From Rhodococcus sp. 14-2470-1b (GTDB lineage: Bacteria; Actinomycetota; Actinomycetes; Mycobacteriales; Mycobacteriaceae), in contig NZ_NPFY01000010.1 in NCBI RefSeq assembly GCF_002259415.1, forward strand, positions 62,001 to 126,000: a stretch of 64,000 nt of DNA. Direction: 5' to 3'. The notes beneath the pieces are model-generated. The model was not told where the DNA came from. It saw only the letters and a list, made by a program, of their open reading frames with translations, and ran no database searches. A program made the position numbers and the translations under genes. Below, in pieces: positions 34,246 to 42,334 of the stretch; position 1 is the first letter of the stretch; every line of letters starts with the position of its first letter.

Positions 34246-35256
34246 ATGCGCCGCGTTCTACGCACATCGGCCGTCGTCATCGCTAGCGGAATCCTTGCCT
34301 TTTCGACGGGAATGCTGGTCGCACGCGAACTCGGTGTGACGCAAATCACAGTTGTCGCTTTTCTCGTCGGAATGCCGTTCGCCGCCATTCCCGCGGCGGT
34401 CTCGGGTGGCCTGTTCGCTCTCGCCAGGTCCAAGGTGGGCGTCGCGGTCTCGCTGACCGCGGTTGCGGTCTTCGCAGCAGTCCAGGTTCCGAGTTTCGTC
34501 GCCGAGGACCACACGGCCGCCGGAACCGAACTGACTGTGCTCACGATCAACGCGGCCCATGGCGAAGCGGACGCCGCGGCCATCGTCGCCCAGGTGAGGT
34601 CGACGGATGCCGACGTCCTCGCTGTACAGGAACTGACCGACGAGGAAGTGAGCCGCCTCGTCGCGGCCGGCCTCGAAGAGGTACTTCCTCACAGCGTCAC
34701 CGCGCCCCGACCCGTCGCCGACGGAACGGGTCTGTGGAGCAGGACGCCCCTCACCGATGGCGAGGAACTGCCGGACTTCGGCTTCGTGCCCGTTCGCGCC
34801 CGGACCATCGTCGACGGTGTCGGACTGACGCTCGTGTCGTTCCACGCGATGTCGCCTGCGACTCCCCGCCACACCGAGCAGTGGGACCGAGATCTCGCTC
34901 GCATGCGTGACCTCATGAACGGTTATCCGGGTGTCGTCGTCGTGGCGGGCGATTTCAACGCCACGGGTGATCACCGCCAGTTCCGCTCGCTCGCGTCCGA
35001 CGGATTTCAGGATGCAGCGGACGCCGCCGGGGCCGGCTTGTTCCGCACCTTCCCTGCTTCACGACCGCTGGCGCGACTGGACCACGTGGTGACCAGTGAC
35101 GGTGTCGACGCGCTCGAGGTGAACCCGGTGCACATCCCCGACTCCGATCACCTGGGCGTAGTAGCACACCTCCGGTTGCCTGCAGCCGAGGATCTACCGT
35201 CCACGAGCGTCGATCAGAATCGCGGCAGTTCGATGACCGGCGGTGGCGGAAGCTGA
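34246..35256 (+). CDS. Endonuclease/exonuclease/phosphatase family protein, membrane-anchored
   Basis: 336-residue protein with about three membrane helices (about 8-95) followed by an exterior EEP (DNase I-like) domain: LTVLTINAAHGEADA, VLAVQELTDEE, VVVVAGDFNATGDH, RLDHVVTSDG and DSDHLGVVAHL hold the usual Asn, Glu, Asp-x-Asn and Asp-His metal/catalytic residues. This architecture is common in actinobacteria; substrates may be phosphodiesters or phospholipids. ATG 34246 has GGAGG 8 bases upstream. Its 3' end overlaps the convergent Hsp70-like gene by 43 bp. Confidence 0.88.
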   Translation: MRRVLRTSAVVIASGILAFSTGMLVARELGVTQITVVAFLVGMPFAAIPAAVSGGLFALARSKVGVAVSLTAVAVFAAVQVPSFVAEDHTAAGTELTVLTINAAHGEADAAAIVAQVRSTDADVLAVQELTDEEVSRLVAAGLEEVLPHSVTAPRPVADGTGLWSRTPLTDGEELPDFGFVPVRARTIVDGVGLTLVSFHAMSPATPRHTEQWDRDLARMRDLMNGYPGVVVVAGDFNATGDHRQFRSLASDGFQDAADAAGAGLFRTFPASRPLARLDHVVTSDGVDALEVNPVHIPDSDHLGVVAHLRLPAAEDLPSTSVDQNRGSSMTGGGGS

Positions 35257-36671
35257 ATCTGCGGTAGCTGGAACTCCGGGAGTCCGGGGATCAGCGGGGG
35301 TGGAGGCGGGGGTGCCGGAGCAGGTGCAGGCGCCTGGTACTCGGGCTCCTGGTAGGTCTCGACGGGGGCCGGAGCGGCCGGGGCAGGTTCGACGGTCGTC
35401 GTCGGCGGGATTGTTGTTGTCGTGGGCGCGGTGGTGGTAGTCGGTGCCGACGACGGAGCCGAGGTCAACGGCTTCTCGTTGTCTGCAGGTGCGCTGGTGG
35501 AGTCCTCGGAGCCGCCGTATCCGAGTGTCAGGCCGAGCGCTGCGACGACGGCGAGTCCACCCGCCACGAGGGCTGCGCCGCGGATCTTGCGCTTGGAGGT
35601 AGCCGAGCGATCCGTCGGATCCGGACTGAGCCAGTCGGGCGCGCCGCTCAGCTCGGTGGCACCGTGCTGCGTTCCCGTGCCGTGCTGGTTGCCGGCACCG
35701 TTCCGGCCCCCAGCACCGTTTCGGCCCCCAGCACCGTTTCGGTCGCCGTATGCGGGAGGCACCGAGTCGTAGAGAGGCGCCGAGGACGGACCGGTTGCAG
35801 GGGCATCTCCGACGGGGGTGGCGAGGAGCGCCGCGCCCTTGGCGGCAACGGATTCCGGTTCGACAGGCGTGACGACGTGGAGTCCGGTCCACGACCGGAG
35901 GATTGCCTCGACCAGCGGGATGCGTGCACCGCCGCCGACGAGGAACAGCGCGTCGACGTGTTGTGGCGATCGCGAGATGACGTCGCGCACCAGTCTCGCG
36001 GAGTACTCGATCGGGACGGTCACGAGCGCCTCGAACGATTCACGAGAAATGAGGATCACGCCGCTCTCTCCCGGCAGGCACACGGCGCCGGATGTGGAGA
36101 GCTGCTCTTTGGCGATGCGGCATCGCGTGACGAACTCGTCCAGACCGACCGAGTCGTTCAGGTCGACGCCTTGCTTGGCGAGCTGGTTGTCGCAGATGAG
36201 TCGGTCGAAGTCCGAGCCGCTGATGTCGGTGGTGCGCTCGGCGAGAAGCACCTCGCCGGAGGCGCGATCGACGACGCTGATGGTGAGGCCGGAACTGCCG
36301 AGGTCGTAGAGCGCGATGGTGCCGAAGTCGCCGATCTCGCCGGATGCCTCCAGGTAGGCAAGCGCGGCCCGCGCCTCGGGTACGAGCCGATAGTTGTAGA
36401 GCTGCTGGTCGGACATTGCCTGCTGGATGTCGCCGAACTGCTGCTGGTCGCGGTAGGCGACGCCCGTTGCTTCGACGTAGCGGTCACCGTGGTTCTGCGC
36501 GAGCATCACTCCGATGGTTTCGGCAGCGACTTCCTCGGCTCTGTCCCAGTGCGCGTCGACCGTGTCGTTCCGGAAGTCGAGTTCGCGGGCGCCGGAGCCA
36601 CGCAGGCGAAGGTCGGGCCGGGCCATGCGTACAGCACTAGCCCCCACCGACACACCGAGAACCTCAGTCAT
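35214..36671 (-). CDS. Membrane-anchored Hsp70-like ATPase (paralogue C)
   Basis: 485-residue paralogue of the protein at 12140-13948, the two sharing head and tail. The Hsp70/actin-like domain (about 1-270) has MTEVLGVSVGASAVRMA, IALYDLGSSGLTISVVD and ALFLVGGGARIPLV (about 240-253). The linker holds RNGAG repeats encoded by near-identical 15-bp units (about 35690-35750). One membrane helix (about 364-385) precedes a Thr/Pro-rich exterior tail with the motif PPLIPGLPEFQLPQI, as in paralogue A. The start at 36671 is supported by alignment with A. The partner is unknown. It may sense or position envelope components. Confidence 0.75.
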   Translation of the reverse strand: MTEVLGVSVGASAVRMARPDLRLRGSGARELDFRNDTVDAHWDRAEEVAAETIGVMLAQNHGDRYVEATGVAYRDQQQFGDIQQAMSDQQLYNYRLVPEARAALAYLEASGEIGDFGTIALYDLGSSGLTISVVDRASGEVLLAERTTDISGSDFDRLICDNQLAKQGVDLNDSVGLDEFVTRCRIAKEQLSTSGAVCLPGESGVILISRESFEALVTVPIEYSARLVRDVISRSPQHVDALFLVGGGARIPLVEAILRSWTGLHVVTPVEPESVAAKGAALLATPVGDAPATGPSSAPLYDSVPPAYGDRNGAGGRNGAGGRNGAGNQHGTGTQHGATELSGAPDWLSPDPTDRSATSKRKIRGAALVAGGLAVVAALGLTLGYGGSEDSTSAPADNEKPLTSAPSSAPTTTTAPTTTTIPPTTTVEPAPAAPAPVETYQEPEYQAPAPAPAPPPPPPLIPGLPEFQLPQIQLPPPPVIELPRF

Positions 36672-36813
36672 GACCTGCCTCACTTGGACTGCAGGGGACT
36701 CGCCGACAAGATTTGTAACGATCCAGTCTCGAACCCCCGCTCGGCCATCACTGTAGCGCGAGACCTTCCGGATTGCGATTACTGGGGAGCCTGCGGAACG
36801 GCCGGGGTCTAAG

Positions 36814-37326
36814 GTGGCCCGCGTGCATGTCCTTTTCGTTTGTACCGGCAATATCTGTCGATCTCCCACGGCGGAGAGGCTGGCTGCGGCGTATGCGCAG
36901 GAGAGCGGGCAGGAGCTGACGACGTCCAGTGCGGGCACGCATGGGCTGTCGGGGCATGCGATGGACGAGACGGCGGCGACGGTGTTGCGTCAGCTGGGCG
37001 GTGAGTCGGAGGGGTTCGTGGCTCGTCGGATTTCACCGCGGATCGCCGACGAGGCGGATGTGATCCTGACGATGACGACGCGGCACCGGGACGAAGTGCT
37101 GGCGATTGCTCCGCGGAAGCTTCGGCGGACGTTCACGCTTCTCGAGGCGGCTGCTCTGGCGGAGGCGTCGGGGGCGCGGACGGTCGACGCTATCGCCGAG
37201 GCGCGGGCGCGGCACCGTGTGGACGCTGCGGACATCGACGATCCGTACCGCCGTGAGCACGAGGTGTACGAGGCGGTCGGTCAGCAGATCGCCGATGTTC
37301 TGCCTGCGGTACTGCGCCTGCTCTGA
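36814..37326 (+). CDS. Low-molecular-weight protein-tyrosine phosphatase
   Basis: 170-residue LMW-PTP. The catalytic loop C-x5-R-S is Cys10 to Arg16 (VCTGNICRSPTAERL) and the general acid is in DIDDPYRRE. The usual length is about 150-165. Homologues include mycobacterial PtpA and the Wzb phosphatases that control tyrosine kinases of polysaccharide export; no Wzc-like kinase is seen in the window, so its partner is elsewhere or it acts differently. It starts at GTG 36814; a second in-frame GTG three codons later is possible. It diverges from paralogue C. Confidence 0.92.
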   Translation: MARVHVLFVCTGNICRSPTAERLAAAYAQESGQELTTSSAGTHGLSGHAMDETAATVLRQLGGESEGFVARRISPRIADEADVILTMTTRHRDEVLAIAPRKLRRTFTLLEAAALAEASGARTVDAIAEARARHRVDAADIDDPYRREHEVYEAVGQQIADVLPAVLRLL

Positions 37327-37434
37327 CCGCGCACGGATTCCCACGCCGAGCGCACCTGCGATGCCCTGCGGTAGCGTTCTCGCAGCACTGCCACAGGTCG
37401 ATGTGGCGGTCCGAGCGGACAAGGCTTATCGAAC

Positions 37435-37812
37435 ATGCGCGACAAAGTCATCGCGATCTCGGCGGTGGCGATCGCCGGAGTTGCCGTCGTGGTCGGTCTG
37501 TCGATCGGTGCACTGGGTGGGGCGTTCGACGACACCAGCGACAGCGTCCAACCGCCTGCACTTCGTTCGGATCTGAGCACGGTGGTCAGTGCGACGAGTT
37601 CGTCGGTGATCACGGTTCCGCCGTCTCCGACATGGCAGGTCGCTGTTCCCACGACGCCCAAGCCGACGACGACCGAACCGACGACGATCAGGCCTACGAC
37701 GACCACACAGTCTCGGACGCCGGGGTCCGAGACGACGAGCAGGTCTCCGCGTAATCGTGGTACGACGACCGAGACCGATTCGGATTCGAAAGACACCACA
37801 ACGACGCGGTAG
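37435..37812 (+). CDS. Small Thr-rich membrane-anchored or secreted protein
   Basis: 125-residue protein with a hydrophobic N-terminus (about 5-28, IAISAVAIAGVAVVVGLSIGALGG) that may be a signal anchor, followed by a Thr/Ser/Pro-rich exterior region with TTT runs and ending DTTTTR. No Cys for lipidation. No family recognised. A secreted, possibly O-mannosylated stalk is a reasonable guess in this group of bacteria. Codon third positions are GC-rich, as in real genes here. Confidence 0.6.
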   Translation: MRDKVIAISAVAIAGVAVVVGLSIGALGGAFDDTSDSVQPPALRSDLSTVVSATSSSVITVPPSPTWQVAVPTTPKPTTTEPTTIRPTTTTQSRTPGSETTSRSPRNRGTTTETDSDSKDTTTTR

Positions 37813-37829
37813 GTACGACGACGCGGTAG

Positions 37830-37847
37830 GTCCTCCTTTCGGAGGAC
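37830..37847 (+). terminator. Hairpin after the Thr-rich gene
   Basis: gtcctcc (37830-37836) pairs with ggaggac (37841-37847) around tttc, 18 bp after the stop codon. No T-run follows. It is preceded by a 14-bp direct repeat (acgacgcggtaggt at about 37801 and 37819). Confidence 0.4.
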
Positions 37848-37929
37848 GTGAATCTCGCTCCGACGGCCGACGCGGTGACGTGCTGTTCTGCGCGAGGATT
37901 TCTTCCATGACAGTCATGGAGTTCGGACG

Positions 37930-38463
37930 ATGATCGCCGCCGTCATCGTCGTCTGCGAGATCGGGTTCTGGGCGTTGATTCTGAGCGGGCTTCTGGTCCG
38001 TTACGTGCTGGGGAAGCGTCGAATCGCAACGTGGATCCTGGCTTCGGTTCCGGTGTTGGATGTCGTCTTGATCGTCGCGGTCGCGTTCGATCTCGGTCGC
38101 GGCACGCCGGTCGGTTCGATCCACCACCTTGCTGCCTACTATCTGGGGTTCAGTGTCGGGTTCGGTCCTGCGATGATCGCGTGGCTGGATGTGCGCGTCG
38201 CGCATCGCTTCGCCGGTGGCCCACCGCCGGTGAAGCTGGACAAGGATTCGGAGGCCCACCGCCGTTACCTGTGGGAGGACTGGTTCCGCGCGGTCAAGGC
38301 CTGCGCGATCGCGGCGGCAGTCCTGGTGGCCCTGGCGTACACGGTTGCATCCGACGAACAGGCGGCAACGTTGTTGTCCAGCATTCGTCCACTCGGCTTG
38401 GTTCTGGGCATCTGGTTTCTCGCCGGCCCGGCCTTCTCGCGGGTCAAGCAATCGGCCTCGTGA
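37930..38463 (+). CDS. Membrane protein of unknown function
   Basis: 177-residue protein with about five membrane helices (about 2-25, 33-52, 65-86, 118-138, 150-168). A cytoplasmic loop (about 95-117) contains KLDKDSEAHRRYLWEDWFR. No family recognised. A plain ATG start at 37930 follows a region with no clear ribosome site. It converges on the MviN-tail-like gene with a 15-bp gap. Confidence 0.6.
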   Translation: MIAAVIVVCEIGFWALILSGLLVRYVLGKRRIATWILASVPVLDVVLIVAVAFDLGRGTPVGSIHHLAAYYLGFSVGFGPAMIAWLDVRVAHRFAGGPPPVKLDKDSEAHRRYLWEDWFRAVKACAIAAAVLVALAYTVASDEQAATLLSSIRPLGLVLGIWFLAGPAFSRVKQSAS

Positions 38464-38478
38464 TCCGCCGTCGCGTCA

Positions 38479-39423
38479 TCAGCGTCCGGTGAATCCGATC
38501 TCGGCCAGATCCGCCACGTACTGCATGCCCGACGGTGCCAGCTCGGCCACCCAGATCAGTACCGCACGTAATCCGGTGGGTGCGTCGACGGTGATGTCGG
38601 TGGCACCTGTGCCGAGGGTCCCGGCTCCGAGGACTTGCGTCGACGCGAGGGTTCCATCCTGTTCCGGTGGGGTTCGTATTTCGACGACGGCTCCGGGCTG
38701 GGGCGTCGCGACCCAGACTTTCGCCAGGTCGACAGCGTCGGCGAACGACACGACGACCCCGATCCCGTTGTCGGTGTCTCCGAAAGGCGCGCGATAGAGG
38801 TCGGTGGACCACGAGGTCGACGGGTCGGCGTCGACGGCGCGGGTGGCGTCGGCAGCGTTGTCGGGTGCTCGGACGGCCGACCATATTTCGGCGCCGGACG
38901 GCAGGATCGGGGTGTCGACGGGTGCTGCGATCACTGGTTGGACCTGCGCGGTGGGCAGGGTGGGAGCGGTCACGGCTCCGCGCACGTCGCCGTAGTCTCC
39001 GCCTGCGATGCTCGTCATCAGCAGCCATCCGCCGCCGCCGAGGACGGCCAGGAACGCGGCAGCAAGGGCGGTGGTCCCCAATACCTGTGCTGCACTCGGC
39101 TTTTCTCGACCGACCTCGGCATCGTGCGTCGGCAACGCTGGGTAGTCTCCGACCACGGCGACATACGGTGCCGTCGTTGCCGGGTCGACCACGCGGACTC
39201 GTCCGACACTGCTTGTTCGTGCCGATTCACAGAATCTGCGCACCGCACCGGGTGAGGGATCCCTCGATTGGATCGAGTCGACATGTGCCAGTGTCAGGAT
39301 GGCGTGTCTGCCGGTCGAGAGGTCGTCGGCTGTCCAGCGCGTCAGCCACGGTGCGGAATCCTGCCTGGTCAGTAGCCGATAGCGTTGTGCTATCACTGCC
39401 CCGGGAACGGGTGACGGAACCAT
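38479..39423 (-). CDS. Orphan protein resembling the C-terminal part of mycobacterial MviN (pseudokinase remnant, TM, discoidin-like)
   Basis: 314-residue protein. Residues about 8-95 look like the N-lobe of a serine/threonine kinase (GAVIAQRYRLLTR, then WTADDLSTGRHAILTLAHVD), but the catalytic loop and most of the C-lobe are missing. A membrane helix follows (about 115-137), then an exterior beta domain (about 170-314) with AVDADPSTSWSTDLYR, typical of discoidin/F5-8-type fold proteins. Mycobacterial MviN carries the same order of cytoplasmic pseudokinase, helix and exterior discoidin-like domain after its flippase part. Here it stands alone. A sensor of envelope carbohydrate or peptidoglycan is inferred. 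Confidence 0.65.
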   Translation of the reverse strand: MVPSPVPGAVIAQRYRLLTRQDSAPWLTRWTADDLSTGRHAILTLAHVDSIQSRDPSPGAVRRFCESARTSSVGRVRVVDPATTAPYVAVVGDYPALPTHDAEVGREKPSAAQVLGTTALAAAFLAVLGGGGWLLMTSIAGGDYGDVRGAVTAPTLPTAQVQPVIAAPVDTPILPSGAEIWSAVRAPDNAADATRAVDADPSTSWSTDLYRAPFGDTDNGIGVVVSFADAVDLAKVWVATPQPGAVVEIRTPPEQDGTLASTQVLGAGTLGTGATDITVDAPTGLRAVLIWVAELAPSGMQYVADLAEIGFTGR

Positions 39424-39562
39424 GGGCGCCTCCGTGTGCGGCGCTGTAACCCGGGCCGGTGCTCAGGGTCCATCTTCGGACCTACACCTGAATGGAGGAG
39501 CCGCACTAGACGGCTATTGTGCTCCGTCACAAATGGCGTTGTCCGGGTTTTGACCACGCGAC

Positions 39563-40027
39563 TTACGTGGCGGGATCCCAGACCATGTGAACGGTTGTGC
39601 CGTCGTGGTCGGAGGTGACGGCCGTCGAGTCGGCCAGTGCGTGCATCAACGGCACTCCACGGCCGCGCGTCGCGTCGGGGGCGTGTACCGCCCAAGCACC
39701 GTGATCGCGCACCGTCACTTCGATGCGCCCTGAGTTGGGAGTCCACAGAGCGTGCATGTCGAGCGTGCCCGATGTACCTGAATACGCGTGCTCCACCGAG
39801 TTGGCCAGGGCTTCGTACGTCGCCAGCACTACGTCGTAGACACGTTCCGGCGCAACCTGCAAGCTCGTCAACCATTCACCGAGTGCAACGCGTAGCGCGG
39901 ACGCACGCTCCGCAACCGCCGACTCTCCGTCGAATTCAAGGCGCATGACGTCCCCTGGAACTTGTGCGGAAGGCGGCTTGGCAGCAGCGACCACGGCGTC
40001 TTCTCCACCGAATGCAATTGCCATCAT
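39563..40027 (-). CDS. RsbW-like ATP-binding anti-sigma/serine kinase-fold protein
   Basis: 154-residue GHKL-type ATPase. The N-box is EALANSVEHAY (about 70-80) and the G1 region is VRDHGAW with the G2 stretch RGRGVPLM. Such proteins phosphorylate STAS antagonists and bind sigma factors. The STAS gene lies 21 bp upstream on the same strand, so together they form a partner-switching pair, although no sigma factor gene is adjacent. The start may be 40027 or the adjacent Met at 40024. Confidence 0.87.
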   Translation of the reverse strand: MMAIAFGGEDAVVAAAKPPSAQVPGDVMRLEFDGESAVAERASALRVALGEWLTSLQVAPERVYDVVLATYEALANSVEHAYSGTSGTLDMHALWTPNSGRIEVTVRDHGAWAVHAPDATRGRGVPLMHALADSTAVTSDHDGTTVHMVWDPAT

Positions 40028-40048
40028 GATCCCGTCATACCCAGAAGT

Positions 40049-40441
40049 TCAGGAATTACCCGTCCGTAGCGCAGCAAGCGCTTCCTCGACGGTCGCGTAG
40101 ATACCGAACACCTCGTGCAGGCCGACCAGGGTCAGGGGACGACCGGTGGAGGGGCCGTCGGCCACGACGGCGAAGCCCGCCGCGCCACCCAACTTCTGGT
40201 GGGTGGATGCCAGGAGGGACATGCCTGCCGACGCAAGGAACGACACGTCGGACAGATCGATCACCACCGCCGAAGGGCCCTTCTCCAGGACCAATTCCAC
40301 CGACTCGGACAATTGTGGGGAGGTGACGAGGTCGAGTTCCCCCGACACTGTCACGATCACGGCGCCGTCGCGCCACTCCACAGCCACATCGAAATGCTGG
40401 GGGCCTGGCCCTGCCTCGTCTAGCGTCACAGCAGCCAACAT
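40049..40441 (-). CDS. STAS-domain anti-anti-sigma factor
   Basis: 130-residue STAS protein. VTVSGELDLVTSPQLSESV and VVIDLSDVSFLASAGMSLLAS match anti-sigma-factor antagonists; the phosphorylatable Ser is probably Ser71 in FLASAGM. It starts at ATG 40441, since upstream frame lies opposite the fluC gene. It is co-transcribed with the RsbW-like gene and divergent from the FluC pair. Confidence 0.88.
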   Translation of the reverse strand: MLAAVTLDEAGPGPQHFDVAVEWRDGAVIVTVSGELDLVTSPQLSESVELVLEKGPSAVVIDLSDVSFLASAGMSLLASTHQKLGGAAGFAVVADGPSTGRPLTLVGLHEVFGIYATVEEALAALRTGNS

Positions 40442-40516
40442 ACCCGAGTCCGTCCTGTGATCTCCCTCCGTGGACAGTGCCGACCGACTCGGCGGCCGAT
40501 AAGGTCTCGTTGTGTG

Positions 40517-40885
40517 ATGCCCACCCGCCCCGCAGTGAGCGCGACGGTGGCTTTCGGCGGGGCGGTCGGCGCGGTGGTCCGGTACGAGATCTGGCATTGG
40601 CGGGATTCGCCGAAGTGGCTGTTGATCAATACTTTCGGCATCAACGTCGTCGGGTGTCTGCTGCTCGGTGCGACGCTGGGTTACCTGTCGGGACGGAACG
40701 CGACGCTGACGCGTGCGGCCGCTACGGGGCTTGCCTGCGGTTTCACGACGTTCAGTTTCTACGCGCTGCAGGGCATCACTCACGACGGGGCGTGGAAGTC
40801 GGTTCTGTACATCGTCGCGACGCCGGTGGCCGCGGTGCTCGCTCTTGCCGCTGGAGCCCTCGTGACGAGGCCTGCGCCGCGATGA
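40517..40885 (+). CDS. crcB: Fluoride channel subunit FluC/CrcB, canonical copy
   Basis: 122-residue four-helix membrane protein that, as a dual-topology dimer, exports fluoride. It retains the family signatures: FGGAVGAVVRYEI near the N-terminus, INTFGINVVGCLLLG with the pore Asn, and GFTTFSFYALQ with the fluoride-lining Phe residues. ATG 40517 is chosen because the family starts there. The second subunit gene overlaps its stop by ATGA. A fluoride riboswitch might be expected upstream, but the short gap to the divergent STAS gene holds no pattern I recognise. Confidence 0.93.
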   Translation: MPTRPAVSATVAFGGAVGAVVRYEIWHWRDSPKWLLINTFGINVVGCLLLGATLGYLSGRNATLTRAAATGLACGFTTFSFYALQGITHDGAWKSVLYIVATPVAAVLALAAGALVTRPAPR

Positions 40886-41244
40886 CTCTGTTGTTGCTCA
40901 TCGCGGTGGGTGGGGCGTTGGGTGCGTTGGTGCACTATCACGTCACTGCGGGTGTCACCGATCCCGAACGCGTCGTGATGCTGACACTGATCACCTGCGG
41001 GGTTCTGGGATTCGTGACGGCTGCTGCACCGCCCGAGTGGTTGGTCGGCGTCGCGAGTTTCGGATTTCTTGCCGCACTCGCGCCGATGAGTTCCGTGGCA
41101 CTGGTCTTCGTCACGCAGGTCAGGGCGCGACGGTACAGGCGGGCGGTCGTGGTGCTCGCGGCGACGGTGGTCGGCGGTATCGCGTGCGCCATGTTGGGTT
41201 TCCTGCTGTACAGCTCGGGGTTGACGCTCTACCGCAAGTTCTGA
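40882..41244 (+). CDS. crcB: Fluoride channel subunit FluC/CrcB, divergent second copy
   Basis: 120-residue partner of the preceding gene, started within its stop codon (ATGA). Overall it matches CrcB (GGALGALVHYHV, then GVLGFVTAA), but the signature Arg is His, the pore Asn position reads LITCGVLG without Asn, and the Phe-box reads LAPMSSVALV without Phe. In heterodimeric FluC pairs one subunit can lose the ion-path residues, so this is probably a structural partner. Its end overlaps the convergent YdcF gene by 16 bp. Confidence 0.85.
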   Translation: MTLLLLIAVGGALGALVHYHVTAGVTDPERVVMLTLITCGVLGFVTAAAPPEWLVGVASFGFLAALAPMSSVALVFVTQVRARRYRRAVVVLAATVVGGIACAMLGFLLYSSGLTLYRKF

Positions 41245-41798
41245 CAGTCGCCCTGCACTACGGCCTTCGCGAAGCCTGCCAGCTGGTAGAGGTACGTGTA
41301 CTCCCAGTAGACGAGGGAGAAGTTGTAGGTCCGAGGGACGGCCTGCATGGTGACGTCGCCGTCGAAGCACTGTCCGAAGATGTGCTTGGCCCTGGGCAGG
41401 TGGTAGCGCCAGCTGACGACGATGACGTGGTCCCAGCCGCGCTCCTCCGCGAGGCGCTGCGTGAAGATCGCTTCCCCCCGAGTCGTGCTCGGGATCGGCT
41501 CCTCGCACAGAACGCTGTACTTCTCGGTCGTCACGCCGCAGTACTTCTTCATGTAGGGGTCCGACGGCCCATAGGGGTCGGAGAGCACGACGGTGTCCGC
41601 CACTCCTTGCTCCGCCAGCGACACCCCGTACGCCTCACGGCCGTCGTGCTCGCCGCCGAGAACGATGATGGCGTCGGCTTCGGTGATCGGGTCGATGCGG
41701 GCTTTGGTGAACGTCAGATAACCGCCGACACCGACGACGGACACCACGAGAATCGGCAGGACCACGGCCAGCACCACGAAGAGATTCCGACGGTTCAC
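41229..41798 (-). CDS. YdcF/SanA family (DUF218) protein
   Basis: 189-residue protein with an N-terminal signal anchor (about 6-28) and an exterior DUF218 domain: AIIVLGGEHDGREAYGVSLAEQGVADTVVLSDPYG, STTRGEAIFTQRLAEERGWDHVIVVSWRYHLPRAKHIF. The family is associated with envelope biogenesis and vancomycin sensitivity in enterobacteria; the reaction is not established. Its ATG lies at 41798. Confidence 0.88.
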   Translation of the reverse strand: MNRRNLFVVLAVVLPILVVSVVGVGGYLTFTKARIDPITEADAIIVLGGEHDGREAYGVSLAEQGVADTVVLSDPYGPSDPYMKKYCGVTTEKYSVLCEEPIPSTTRGEAIFTQRLAEERGWDHVIVVSWRYHLPRAKHIFGQCFDGDVTMQAVPRTYNFSLVYWEYTYLYQLAGFAKAVVQGDCQNLR

Positions 41799-41934
41799 TC
41801 GTCAAGGGTATGCAGGGTGATCCCCAACGCGCCCGGTCGGCGATGGACATCACGTTCTCGCCGGCGTGTGCGCGGTGTGCACCCACCCGAACAACGGCGA
41901 AGGCTGACCTGCGCCGTTGTTCGGTGAGCTGGGT

Positions 41935-42135
41935 CTACTGACTCGGCTCGGGAAGGTTGCAGTCGGTGACCTTGGGGTTCACGCCTGCGTAGTTGAGCGG
42001 GCCTGCGACGACGGTCAGCGCGATGGTTCCGACGCCTGCGCAGTTCTCGGGCGCACTGTCGAAGTATCCACGTTGGAAAACGGCGAAAGCGCCGATGACG
42101 AGCCAGACTACGACGATCAGAGTGACGAAGCGCAT
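41935..42135 (-). CDS. Small single-pass membrane protein
   Basis: 66-residue protein with one N-terminal helix (about 3-20, VTLIVVVWLVIGAFAVFQ) followed by a short exterior domain with two cysteines (ENCAGVGT and VTDCNLPEP) that could form a disulfide. The sequence pattern FQRGYFDSAPENC recurs in small hypothetical proteins of related actinobacteria. ATG at 42135. Function unknown. Confidence 0.65.
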   Translation of the reverse strand: MRFVTLIVVVWLVIGAFAVFQRGYFDSAPENCAGVGTIALTVVAGPLNYAGVNPKVTDCNLPEPSQ

Positions 42136-42233
42136 GATTTTCCCCTACCCGTAGCCGTGTCTCGGCTACCGCGAATCGGGCGAGTACCCGAATTCCGGCA
42201 TGCTAACCGTCGACTACACGGTCACGGGTCGGA

Positions 42234-42315
42234 ACCTGACACCCTTTTTACCGAGTCGACACGCCTTGTCACTTCACCGTAGGTGTGCCAGGTCCGCACA
42301 AAGGGTGGTAGGTCC
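42234..42315. repeat. Palindromic intergenic repeat, copy 3
   Basis: Left arm acctgacaccc (42234-42244) and right arm gggtggtaggt (42303-42313) are imperfect inverted repeats. The first 21 bases equal copy 1 and the right flank aaagggtgxtaggtcc resembles copy 2. It lies between the small membrane protein gene and the flavin monooxygenase gene, just downstream of the latter's stop. Confidence 0.7.
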
Positions 42316-42334
42316 ATCACCCCAGGTATTCCTC

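Noticed and set aside
40442..40516. Fluoride riboswitch before the FluC pair
   Set aside because: The gap is only 75 bp to the divergent gene and shows no fluoride-aptamer pattern that I can recognise.
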